NCBI RefSeq assembly: GCF_004745635.1
Contig: NZ_SRLB01000017.1
Span: 93,846-157,845 of the forward strand
DNA: 64,000 nt
Direction: 5' to 3'
From: Methylobacterium nonmethylotrophicum
Lineage (GTDB): Bacteria > Pseudomonadota > Alphaproteobacteria > Rhizobiales > Beijerinckiaceae
Position 1 is the first letter of the stretch; every line of letters begins with the position of its first letter. Under the pieces are notes generated by a model. The model saw only the letters and a program-made list of their open reading frames with translations. It was not told where the DNA came from and made no database searches. The translations under genes and the position numbers were made by a program. Below, piece after piece: positions 45,778-53,224 of the stretch.

Positions 45778-46110
45778 ATGCACCAGATGAGACCGGACAT
45801 GCAGGCATGCATCGACGAGTGCCTGCGCTGCTACCAGACCTGCCTCGGCATGGCATCCAACCACTGCCTGCCCGCCGGCGGGAAGCACGTCGAGGCGGAG
45901 CATCTTCGCCTCATGCTCGCCTGCGCCGAGATCTGCCGCACCTCGGCGCACTTCATGCTCCTCGGCACGAGCCATCATAAGCACACCTGCCGCGAGTGCG
46001 CCGACGTGTGCGAGGATTGCGCGCGGAGCTGCGAGCAGGTGGGCGATATGCAGCACTGCGTCGACCAGTGCCGCCGCTGCGCGGAAAGCTGTCGGAAGAT
46101 GGCGGCCTGA
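45778..46110 (+). CDS. csp: Four-helix-bundle copper storage protein (Csp, DUF326)
   Basis: 110 aa with 16 cysteines in repeated C-x2-3-C patterns along helices (CIDECLRCYQTC, CRECADVCEDCARSC, CVDQCRRCAESC). This is the layout of Csp proteins, which line a helix bundle with thiolates and hold many Cu(I) ions. There is no signal peptide, so it resembles cytosolic Csp3 rather than exported Csp1. The start is the ATG at 45778, with a second ATG at 45787; the ribosome site is weak. A GC hairpin overlaps the end of the gene. Confidence 0.9.
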   Translation: MHQMRPDMQACIDECLRCYQTCLGMASNHCLPAGGKHVEAEHLRLMLACAEICRTSAHFMLLGTSHHKHTCRECADVCEDCARSCEQVGDMQHCVDQCRRCAESCRKMAA

Positions 46111-46134
46111 ACCGCTCGTCCGGGGCGGCTCAGG
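46106..46134 (+). terminator. Possible hairpin terminator of csp
   Basis: Arms CCTGAACCGC and GCGGCTCAGG (one mismatch) flank a 9-base loop at the csp stop codon. There is no T tract, so the assignment is tentative. Confidence 0.3.
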
Positions 46135-47040
46135 ACACGGCCGCTCGGCGGCATTCCCTGCGCGCCGCCTCGTCCCGGTTGTCCCGCCGGCCCTTCTGAC
46201 CGATGCCCTGCCCGGGCCGGCTTGGGAGGTGTCAGGTGCAATCGCGTCGGGCCTCATGGCACATATCACTGCCCCCGCGCCCGGACAGCCGAGCCGGCCA
46301 GTCCGCCGGAGGGATCCACCAGGCTTCGCGGCGAGTTCATCGGTTCGTCGGACGCCATCCTTGTCGGGGCCGGGCTGGCCCCGGGCTGCGCCAGGCTCTC
46401 CGGCATCCCAGAGGCTCCCCGCTCGCCTTCATGGGCGTGGAGGAATTGCGAGGAAGGCCGACCAGCTCGTGCCGCGTGCCGCTGGGACCACTGGCGGCGC
46501 AGCGTCCTCGAACGGCGTCGCCACGGCCAGCGCACCGCCGGCCCGCGCGGGGCGAGATCCCCGCATGCCGACGATGCACGTACAGGCACGGTGCCGGACC
46601 GTCAGCGCCCGGGCCCAGAACATGCGGATGGGCGGGACCAATCGGCGCGGCGGGACCGCCTCGCCTGCGTGGCGGTCGCCGTGGGCGGCCCCCGGGTCTC
46701 GCGCCGTCGGCCCCGGCCTTGATGCGCAACGGACGCAGGCCGCAGTGCGCCCGTCACCTTGCGCCGCGGACTCGCCCACGGCAGTCCGCTTCTCATGTGT
46801 GCGGGACCGCCGGTTAGGAAAAGCTTCACGGGATGAGCCGCGGCACTGATCTCCGGGAGCTGCTATCGGCATGCCGCCTGGGCGCGTGCGCCCCGCCATC
46901 ACCGACGCCTCTCGCATCTGTTGCACGGTTGCGACACCCTCCCGCCATCATCGGAAACCCTGCCTGCGCGTCCACGGCCCTGTGGTGCCTGATACCCCGA
47001 CCAGGCATATTCGGGAGCCACGACCACCAAGCCCCCGAAT
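46111..47040. other. 930-bp region without a convincing gene
   Basis: The longest gene-free stretch of the window. Frames up to about 200 codons exist on both strands, but all are Arg/Pro/Ala-rich shadow-like translations without ribosome sites or recognisable motifs. At its right end an inverted repeat overlaps the start of the next gene. Possibly decayed mobile DNA; nothing identifies it. Confidence 0.4.
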
Positions 47041-47043
47041 ATG
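47006..47043. promoter_or_regulatory. Inverted repeat covering the start codon of the nuclease-like gene
   Basis: Perfect 10-bp arms: CATATTCGGG at 47006-47015 and CCCGAATATG at 47034-47043, the last three bases being the ATG of the downstream gene. It could be an operator bound by a repressor, or an mRNA hairpin that hides the start. No Shine-Dalgarno precedes the ATG. Confidence 0.5.
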
Positions 47044-48333
47044 ACGAACGTGAACGACGCCTGGATCGTCAATCTCATCCGGCACTGGCGCGAGGACCCA
47101 GGCGCCTCCTACAGAACGTGGTTCCTGTGGGAGGAGCGCATCAAGAACTTCCGCTCGATCCGGCGCGGCATCCAGGCGGTCATAGACGAGATCCGGTCCG
47201 ACACCTTCGGCAACGCCTACCGCGGCTCCTCGCTGGAGACCATCGTCTCCTCCATCGCCGAGCAGCGCCAGGTGTTCAAGGGCGCCGACCATGCCTTCCT
47301 CTGGAAGCCCAAGCTTCGCATCCCTGACATCTACGAGGATCGGGCCAACCAGCTGGCCTTTGGGCGCTTCCTCGACGCCTGCCTTTGCTGCAACGCCGAG
47401 GCGCAGGTCCTGGCGGCCATCCGAACGCTCGACCAGTCGCGCATTAAAGGGCTTGGCCCGGCCGCGGCGAACCTGCTGTACTTCCTGCATCCGACCGTGG
47501 CCTCCCCGTTCAACACCGCCATCGTCAAGGGCTTCAACGCGCTCATGGGCGCCAACGTGAAGCTCGGCAGGTGGGACGAGTACCTCGCGATGCGCCAAGG
47601 CATCCTTGCCCTCAACGCCGCCCACCGGACGCTCCTGTCGAACGACCTCGGCGCCGTAGCCGGCTTCCTGTTCGACGTCGGGTCGGGGCGCTACCCGCTT
47701 CCCGAGCGGGATGCCACCGGGGCGCTGGAGCGATGGCGGGAGGATCTCGAACGCGTGCGGGCGGAGGCGGCCGGCGCCGCCTCGAAGGCGGCCCAGGCCG
47801 CAAGCGAGGCCGACCATACCCACACCGAGATCCAGGGCTGGCTCCGGGACCTCGGGCTCGCGCTCGGTTTCGACGTCTGGGTCGCCTCGAATGACGGGGG
47901 CCGTCCTTACGCAGGCGGCAGGCTGTCCGACGGCTGCCTCGACCGGTTACCCGAACGGCTCACCGCCAACGGAACGGCCGAAACGGTCCGGCTCATCGAC
48001 GTGATCTGGCTCGAAAAGGCGAGCGGGGACGTGGCGGCGGCCTTCGAGGTCGAGCATACGACGAGCATATACTCCGGGATCGTGCGGATGCTCGACTTGG
48101 CGCTCGGCGTCGAGGGCGGGACGGCCCGCAACCTCTTCCTCGTCGCGCCCGACAACAGGGAGGAGGACGTCCGGGCGCAGTTCGCCAGACCTGCCTTCTC
48201 GCGTGTGAGCGAGCTGGATCTTCGTTACCTGCCGTACAGCGAGCTGCGGGGGCATCGCGAGACCATCGCGCGCTTCGGAACCGGCCTCAAGGGAGTGCTG
48301 GCCATCGCACGGCCGGTCGGCGCGCCCAGGTGA
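47041..48333 (+). CDS. Putative restriction-type nuclease of unknown family
   Basis: 430 aa. The N-terminal third is helical. The middle segment IKGLGPAAANLLYFLHPTVA looks like a helix-hairpin-helix DNA-binding turn, followed by a coiled-coil-like Ala/Glu stretch (RAEAAGAASKAAQAASEAD, about 240-258). The C-terminal part has an Asp and an acidic strand (LIDVIWLEK, then AAFEVEHTTSIYSGI) that resemble a PD-(D/E)xK core with a variant ExE. This assignment is by pattern only. No cognate DNA methylase is adjacent, so it may be an orphan nuclease or a defence effector. The ATG lies inside an inverted repeat. Confidence 0.55.
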   Translation: MTNVNDAWIVNLIRHWREDPGASYRTWFLWEERIKNFRSIRRGIQAVIDEIRSDTFGNAYRGSSLETIVSSIAEQRQVFKGADHAFLWKPKLRIPDIYEDRANQLAFGRFLDACLCCNAEAQVLAAIRTLDQSRIKGLGPAAANLLYFLHPTVASPFNTAIVKGFNALMGANVKLGRWDEYLAMRQGILALNAAHRTLLSNDLGAVAGFLFDVGSGRYPLPERDATGALERWREDLERVRAEAAGAASKAAQAASEADHTHTEIQGWLRDLGLALGFDVWVASNDGGRPYAGGRLSDGCLDRLPERLTANGTAETVRLIDVIWLEKASGDVAAAFEVEHTTSIYSGIVRMLDLALGVEGGTARNLFLVAPDNREEDVRAQFARPAFSRVSELDLRYLPYSELRGHRETIARFGTGLKGVLAIARPVGAPR

Positions 48334-48620
48334 TGTCCAGGCCGCGCGGCCCCTCTCTCCGGCCTAGTGAGACATCACGAGCGTTCGTGCCGGCCGCGCC
48401 GGCCAAAGCCGACTCGGGCACCCCGTCCCCTCGACGACGCTGACTTACGCTTGGCCCCGGCTGCTTCGTAAGGCGCATCCGGGCAAATCGCGGGGGATGC
48501 GGACAACTACCGCCTTGGGCCGGTGGCCAGCTTTCCGCGGTCAACCTGATCGGGCATCCACCCCGGTGGTCGACGCCGTCAGCACCCCGCCGCGACGAAG
48601 GGCCCACTCGGGAGTGGGAT

Positions 48621-48636
48621 ATACCCCGAGGGGGTT
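48621..48636. promoter_or_regulatory. CsoR-type operator box C
   Basis: ATACCCC-GA-GGGGGTTC: imperfect palindrome of the same type, 256 bp before the RTX start codon. It is the weakest of the four boxes. Confidence 0.4.
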
Positions 48637-48812
48637 CGGGACACGTATTCCGAACACCTGCCCGTTTCCTGGAACCAGGTGTCAAGGCGTCCGGAGCGGC
48701 GGGACCGTGGCAATCCGTTCCGACGCGGAGCGCACGGCGGGGCCTGCGTCAAACCGCCCCGCGCCGCGGTAGGGATGAAACAGCTTCGCGGGCGGGGTGT
48801 TGGAAGCCTGCC

Positions 48813-48827
48813 TACCCCGATGGGGTA
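48813..48827. promoter_or_regulatory. CsoR-type operator box D
   Basis: TACCCC-GAT-GGGGTA: six-base perfect arms, 64 bp upstream of the RTX gene. Nearly identical to box A. Confidence 0.6.
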
Positions 48828-48891
48828 TAGGCGGATGCGCAACCCGGGCGGGTTGGCTTCCGATTCTTGGCTCATCGGCAGGAGACCCCTC

Positions 48892-50319
48892 ATGTCGCAT
48901 CGCTCGCACCACCAAGTCCCTGCGAACGACCACAACGTTCAGGAGGACTTCGGCGACTACCGATTGCTCATCGGAGAGCGAGATCCCGACGCCTACCCCG
49001 GCACCGGCCGGATGGACATCGCCTTCGGCCGAGGCGGGAGCGACTATCTCGCCGGCCGAGGCCAAGACGATGACCTGCAGGGCGGCAAGGGCAACGACGT
49101 CCTCCTGGGGGGCGCCGGCATGGACCACCTCGACGGCGGCAAGGGAAACGACGTCCTGATCGGCGGCGGGGCCGCGGACGCATTGCGTGGCGCCGAAGGG
49201 AACGACTATCTCAACGAGGGCGTCGGACACGGCGATCTTGAGGGCGGTCCCGGCAACGACATCCTGACAGGCGGTCCGGGAGGCGATGCCTTCGTCATCT
49301 CGCCCGACAGCGGCAACGACGTCATCACCGACTTCTCCGCCGGTCCCGGCATCCTGGACCACCTCGCGGTACGGGACCTCGCGCCCGAGGACCTCAGGTT
49401 CCAAGACACTTCCGCCGGTGTGAAGATCAGCTGGGACGTGACCGGGGGCGAGGGCTCGGTCCTGCTGGCGGGCGTCCGGAAGACGGACCTCGCGCAGGAC
49501 GATTTCATGTTCACGGACGACAGGATGCTCATTCAGCCGACGAGCGCGGACGCGGACCACGTCACCGCCTTGAGCTACGCGAAGGACGAGGGCTTCAACC
49601 TCGGCGCCCCGAACCCGGGGAGTGACACCGGTTCCGCAAACACGTTCCGCTTCGACGAGTTCAACGTAAGGGAAGGCTCCAGCCAAGCCGATACATTCCA
49701 AGGCACCGGCGAGCGGGACTACTACTTTGGCCTAGGCGGGAACGACCTGCTGTTCGGGGCTGCCGGGGACGACGATCTACGCGGCGATGCCGGCGACGAC
49801 GTCCTCGACGGCGGTGCGGGCCAGGACGACCTCAGGGGCGGCGCCGGCTCGGACCGGTTGTACGGCGGCGATCAGGCCGACAACCTCATGGGCGAGGACG
49901 GCAACGACAAGCTCTACGCCGGCGCCGGCCACGACATGCTCGACGGCGGCAAGGGGAACGACGAGCTGAACGGCGGCGACGGCGCCGACGCCTTCATCGT
50001 GGGACCCGATACCGGGAACGACGTCGTCACCGGCGGCTTCGACGCCGGCCCGGGCGCCTTCGACCATATCGCGTTCCGGGACATCCTGCCGAGCCAAGTC
50101 ACCGTTGCCGACGGGGTCTCGGCGCACGACGACGGGCACACCGGCCTCCTGGTCAGCTGGCAGACGGACCAGGGCAACGGGTCGATCTTCCTTGAAGGCC
50201 TGACGAAGAGCCAGATGGCCCAGGACGATTTCATGTTCAACGCGGACGACGGACGGGCAGGCGCCTTCGTGAACGACCCGGCCATCACGTCGGTCGGCTC
50301 CCAGCTCATCTTTCAATAG
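48892..50319 (+). CDS. RTX-type calcium-binding repeat protein
   Basis: 475 aa from the ATG at 48892 (CAGGAG upstream). Two blocks of GGxGxDxL nonapeptides (about residues 45-130 and 285-370, e.g. GGKGNDVLLGGAGMDHLDGG) each run into a non-repeat segment ending in AQDDFMF, so the protein is an internal tandem duplication of a roughly 230-residue module. There is no Sec signal; such proteins leave through type I secretion with a C-terminal signal. No enzymatic domain is present. It may be an adhesin or surface or matrix protein; the CsoR-type boxes upstream suggest metal-responsive expression. Confidence 0.85.
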   Translation: MSHRSHHQVPANDHNVQEDFGDYRLLIGERDPDAYPGTGRMDIAFGRGGSDYLAGRGQDDDLQGGKGNDVLLGGAGMDHLDGGKGNDVLIGGGAADALRGAEGNDYLNEGVGHGDLEGGPGNDILTGGPGGDAFVISPDSGNDVITDFSAGPGILDHLAVRDLAPEDLRFQDTSAGVKISWDVTGGEGSVLLAGVRKTDLAQDDFMFTDDRMLIQPTSADADHVTALSYAKDEGFNLGAPNPGSDTGSANTFRFDEFNVREGSSQADTFQGTGERDYYFGLGGNDLLFGAAGDDDLRGDAGDDVLDGGAGQDDLRGGAGSDRLYGGDQADNLMGEDGNDKLYAGAGHDMLDGGKGNDELNGGDGADAFIVGPDTGNDVVTGGFDAGPGAFDHIAFRDILPSQVTVADGVSAHDDGHTGLLVSWQTDQGNGSIFLEGLTKSQMAQDDFMFNADDGRAGAFVNDPAITSVGSQLIFQ

Positions 50320-50743
50320 CCGGCGATACCTGCGGCTGGCGAGCCTCACCTGCCACGGTGTCTGAGGCAGGATGGTGCCCGCGGCACGGCCGCGAGCGCC
50401 CGACCACTTCCCCGAGCCGCCGGACCGTGCGTTCCCACGCCGGCCTGGATCCCCGGACCACCCCGTAGCAGGGCCGCCACGATGAGCCGCATCGAGAGTT
50501 CGTCCACCCCCGGGGGTGCCGAGGTCGGGGAGGAGGGGGGAAGGCCCGCTCCGCGGGGCCGAAGCCGCGCTTCCCGCGGTCGGTCTGCTCAGCGCCTTCG
50601 CCAACCTCCTCCGCCTGTCGACGACCATGCGGGGCGGGCGTTCGCGGAGGATTGACGCCGTCGACATGCGGGCCACGTCGCCTAGGCGTCCCAGGCCACG
50701 GAGGGGCCCTGCCTCGGGTGGGGGCGGTCAGCAGGAGAAGGGA
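50320..50743. other. 424-bp region upstream of the nuo operon
   Basis: No gene is seen. It should contain the promoter of the nuoAHJKLMN operon. No CsoR-type box or other clear dyad was found. Confidence 0.45.
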
Positions 50744-51088
50744 ATGGAGCGGATGCCGGCGCAAAGCCCAGTCCTGGGTGATTTCGGGTTCGTGGCCCTC
50801 GTGCTGCTCATGGCCATGGGCCTTGCGCTGCTGGCCGTGGCCGCGTTCGCGCGCGCGCCAACGCGGACCGTCCGCGCTCCCCCCGCGTGGGCGCAGTTCC
50901 GCTTCGGTTACGCGGTCTACGCGCTGATCTTCCTCGCCTTCGACATGGAGATGATCTTCATGTACCCGTGGGCGGTCGTCTTCGCCGACATCGGCATGAG
51001 CGCCTTCCTCGACATGCTGGTCTTCATCGCGCTCCTGTCGGCTGGCATCGCCTACGCCTGGGGCATGGGCGGGCTGCGATGGGAGTAG
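50744..51088 (+). CDS. nuoA: Complex I membrane subunit A homologue (divergent)
   Basis: 114 aa from the ATG at 50744 (AGGAG upstream; ATG at 50753 is the alternative). Three membrane helices. The second-helix signature FLAFDMEMIFMYPWAVVF is well conserved with NuoA/ND3. The loop before it, which in normal NuoA carries the PYECG-type motif bordering the quinone cavity, reads TVRAPPAWAQFRFGYAV and has no cysteine. It is the first gene of a membrane-arm-only operon and overlaps nuoH by 10 bases. Confidence 0.87.
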   Translation: MERMPAQSPVLGDFGFVALVLLMAMGLALLAVAAFARAPTRTVRAPPAWAQFRFGYAVYALIFLAFDMEMIFMYPWAVVFADIGMSAFLDMLVFIALLSAGIAYAWGMGGLRWE

Positions 51089-51981
51089 CGGCGGCCTTGG
51101 CGGTCCTGGGCGCCCTGCTCGGGGGGGCTGCCCTGACGCTCGCGGTCGAGCACGCGTTCGTTCGCATCGACCGGGAGGCCGGCCCGGCGCGGCACACCGA
51201 GCTGCGGCACAACCTCCAACTGCCCAACGCCGACCGATGGCTGCTGCCGGCCGGTCCGGTCGTGGCGCTCGCGGGCGTCGCGCTCGCCATGGTCGTGCTG
51301 CCCCTCGGCCCCGGGTTGATCGGGAGGGACCTCGGCATCGGCCTCTTCTACGTCATCGTCGTCGTGGATTTCGTGGTGCTGGGCCTGGCTCTCGCCGGCT
51401 GGGGCGCGAATACCCCCGAGGGGGTCGAGGCATGCTACCGCATCGTCGCCCAGCTCGTGGCGTACGTCGTGCCGCTCGGGCTCGCCTACGTCGGCGTGAT
51501 CATGATGGCCCGTTCGTTGTCGACCGTGGCGGTGGTCGACGCGCAGCGCGGCCTCTGGTTCGTCGTCCTGCAGCCCTTGGGCTTCCTGCTCTACGTCGTC
51601 ACCGGGCTGATGCAGTCGTATCGCGCCCCGTTCCTGGAGCCGTTCGCGGCCTCGCTGGGCGGCGGCGTGCTCGGTGTCGCTGGCGGCTGGTCCGCGCTCG
51701 TCTGGCGGGTAGCGCTCGCCGGCGTGCTCCTGGTCGTCGCCGCGGTCGGGGCGGTGCTCTATCTGGGAGGTCCCTCGGGTCCCTGGCTCCCGGGATGGGC
51801 CTGGATGCTCGCGAAGACGTACGGCCTGATGGCGCTGATGCTCGGGCTCGGGCGCCTCGTTCGCCCGCTCTCGACGGCGGAGACGCTGGCCCTCTCCTGG
51901 AAGATCCTGATCCCGCTCGGCCTCGTCAACGTGCTCCTCGTCGGCGGCCTGATCCTCCTCGGGGTGGGGCCCGGCGCATGA
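51079..51981 (+). CDS. nuoH: Complex I membrane subunit H homologue (divergent)
   Basis: 300 aa, eight predicted helices. The NuoH/ND1 order is followed (PLGPGLIGRDLGIGLFY, GWGANTPEGVEACYRIVAQ). Two normally acidic features are lost: the Glu of the SYE segment (here AYVVPLG), and the quinone-loop motif that usually reads PFDLPEAESEL (here APFLEPFAASLGGGVLG). These residues link quinone chemistry to the proton path in normal complex I, so standard quinone coupling is unlikely. It is ATGA-coupled to nuoJ. Confidence 0.85.
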   Translation: MGVAAALAVLGALLGGAALTLAVEHAFVRIDREAGPARHTELRHNLQLPNADRWLLPAGPVVALAGVALAMVVLPLGPGLIGRDLGIGLFYVIVVVDFVVLGLALAGWGANTPEGVEACYRIVAQLVAYVVPLGLAYVGVIMMARSLSTVAVVDAQRGLWFVVLQPLGFLLYVVTGLMQSYRAPFLEPFAASLGGGVLGVAGGWSALVWRVALAGVLLVVAAVGAVLYLGGPSGPWLPGWAWMLAKTYGLMALMLGLGRLVRPLSTAETLALSWKILIPLGLVNVLLVGGLILLGVGPGA

Positions 51982-52916
51982 TGGCCGCCTTCGATATCCT
52001 TGCCTTCGGGGCCTGCTCCTTCGTCGCCGTCGCCGGCGCGCTCGGCATGGCGACGACGATGAGTATGTTCCGCTCCGGCATCTTCCTGATGGCCTCGTTC
52101 ATCGGCGTCGCCGGCCTGTTCATCCTGCTGTCGGCCGACCTGATCGGGCTGCTCCAGGTCATGATGTACATCGGGGGCTTCCTCGTCATGATCCTGTTCA
52201 TGGTGCTGGTCATGCACGATCCCGGCGGGGCGATGATGGCCGGCATGGAGCTGTCCCCGCTGGAGCGCTGGTTCAGCAAGGGCCTGGTGCCGCGCGACGA
52301 GGCCACAAGCGCGGGACAGGACGACCCTGCGAGCGGCGAGGGCCGCAGCCACGCCGGGAACCGGCACGAGGGCCATGCCATGCCGCACGGCGAGGGACGG
52401 CACGGCCACGCGCGCGACCACGGGGGTGGTGCCATGCCACACGGCGCCCACGGCGGACATGCGGAGCACCGGCACGCAGACCACCAGCACGGGGATGGCG
52501 GCCACGGCGGAATGGACATGTCCATGGTGACGCCCGTGCGCCCCCTCGCGGCCTGGCTCGCAGCCGCCGCCGGGGTCGTCCTAGTGGGCATGCTGTTCCT
52601 GCGGCCGGCTTGGCCCGTGACCGACGCGGTACCGGATCCCGACTCGGCCCGGCGGGTCGGCAACCTTCTCATGGACAAGTACATGGTCGCTTTCGAGGGC
52701 GCAGGCTTCCTGATCCTGATCGGCATCTTCGGCGCCGTGCTGCTTGCCCGGCCCTCGACCCACCCGGACGACCCCTCGCGCGCCGCAAAGGCCGCCGTCG
52801 ACGCGAAGCCGGAGGCCATCCGGGACGACCGATTGGCTCCGCTCGCGGAAGCGGGCGGCGCGCCCGAACCGGAGCACCACGGGAGCCACCACGGACACGA
52901 GGACCACGTCGGATGA
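51978..52916 (+). CDS. nuoJ: Complex I membrane subunit J homologue with His-rich insertion
   Basis: 312 aa, much longer than a usual NuoJ (about 165-205 aa). Helices 1-3 are NuoJ-like, with the conserved QVMMYIGGFLVMILFMVLV containing the key Tyr. An insertion at about residues 100-185 holds 15 histidines in roughly 55 residues (for example HGHARDHGGGAMPHGAHGGH), and the C-terminal tail has six more. The remaining helices follow the insertion. The insertion is predicted soluble and could bind Cu, Zn or Ni. Flanking genes handle metals, so a metal-responsive or metal-sequestering role is plausible. Confidence 0.85.
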   Translation: MMAAFDILAFGACSFVAVAGALGMATTMSMFRSGIFLMASFIGVAGLFILLSADLIGLLQVMMYIGGFLVMILFMVLVMHDPGGAMMAGMELSPLERWFSKGLVPRDEATSAGQDDPASGEGRSHAGNRHEGHAMPHGEGRHGHARDHGGGAMPHGAHGGHAEHRHADHQHGDGGHGGMDMSMVTPVRPLAAWLAAAAGVVLVGMLFLRPAWPVTDAVPDPDSARRVGNLLMDKYMVAFEGAGFLILIGIFGAVLLARPSTHPDDPSRAAKAAVDAKPEAIRDDRLAPLAEAGGAPEPEHHGSHHGHEDHVG

Positions 52917-53224
52917 CCGTGCCGCTGACCGCCTATCTCGTCGTCGCCGCGCTCCTGTTCGCCATCGGCGTCTACACCGTCGTCGCCCAGCGCTCGGCGG
53001 TCATGGTCCTGATGGGGGTCGAGGTGCTCCTCAACGCCATCGGCCTGAACGTCGTCGCGTTCTGGCGCTTCACCGCGCCGACCGACTACTCCGCGCAGGT
53101 CCTCGCCATCCTGGTCGTCACCGTGGGGGCTATCGAGATGGCCATCGGTCTCGCCCTCGTACTGCTGCTCTACCGGCAGCGCCGGACCGTCGAGGTCGAC
53201 GCCTACACCGACCTGAACGGATGA
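52913..53224 (+). CDS. nuoK: Complex I membrane subunit K homologue
   Basis: 103 aa, three helices. Both proton-path glutamates are kept: MGVEVLLNAIGLN (Glu about 36) and VGAIEMAIGLALV (Glu about 72). ATGA overlaps on both sides (nuoJ and nuoL). Related to MrpC of sodium/proton antiporters. Confidence 0.92.
   Translation: MTVPLTAYLVVAALLFAIGVYTVVAQRSAVMVLMGVEVLLNAIGLNVVAFWRFTAPTDYSAQVLAILVVTVGAIEMAIGLALVLLLYRQRRTVEVDAYTDLNG

Larger units (their letters stand above)
48334..48891. other. 558-bp leader of the RTX gene
   Basis: No gene is seen. It contains two CsoR-type boxes (48621 and 48813), so it is probably regulatory DNA for the downstream RTX gene. An upstream in-frame extension of that gene to 48679 is less likely than the ATG at 48892, which has a good ribosome site. 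Confidence 0.55.

Noticed and set aside
46222..46849. Overlapping frames of 166-206 codons on the forward strand
   Set aside because: All are Arg/Pro/Ala-rich translations typical of GC-rich non-coding DNA, with no ribosome site or motif and three frames open at once.
51411..51426. A further TACCCCCGAGGGGGTC palindrome resembling the CsoR-type boxes
   Set aside because: It lies inside nuoH and encodes part of the conserved NTPEGVE segment, so it is probably coding coincidence rather than an operator.
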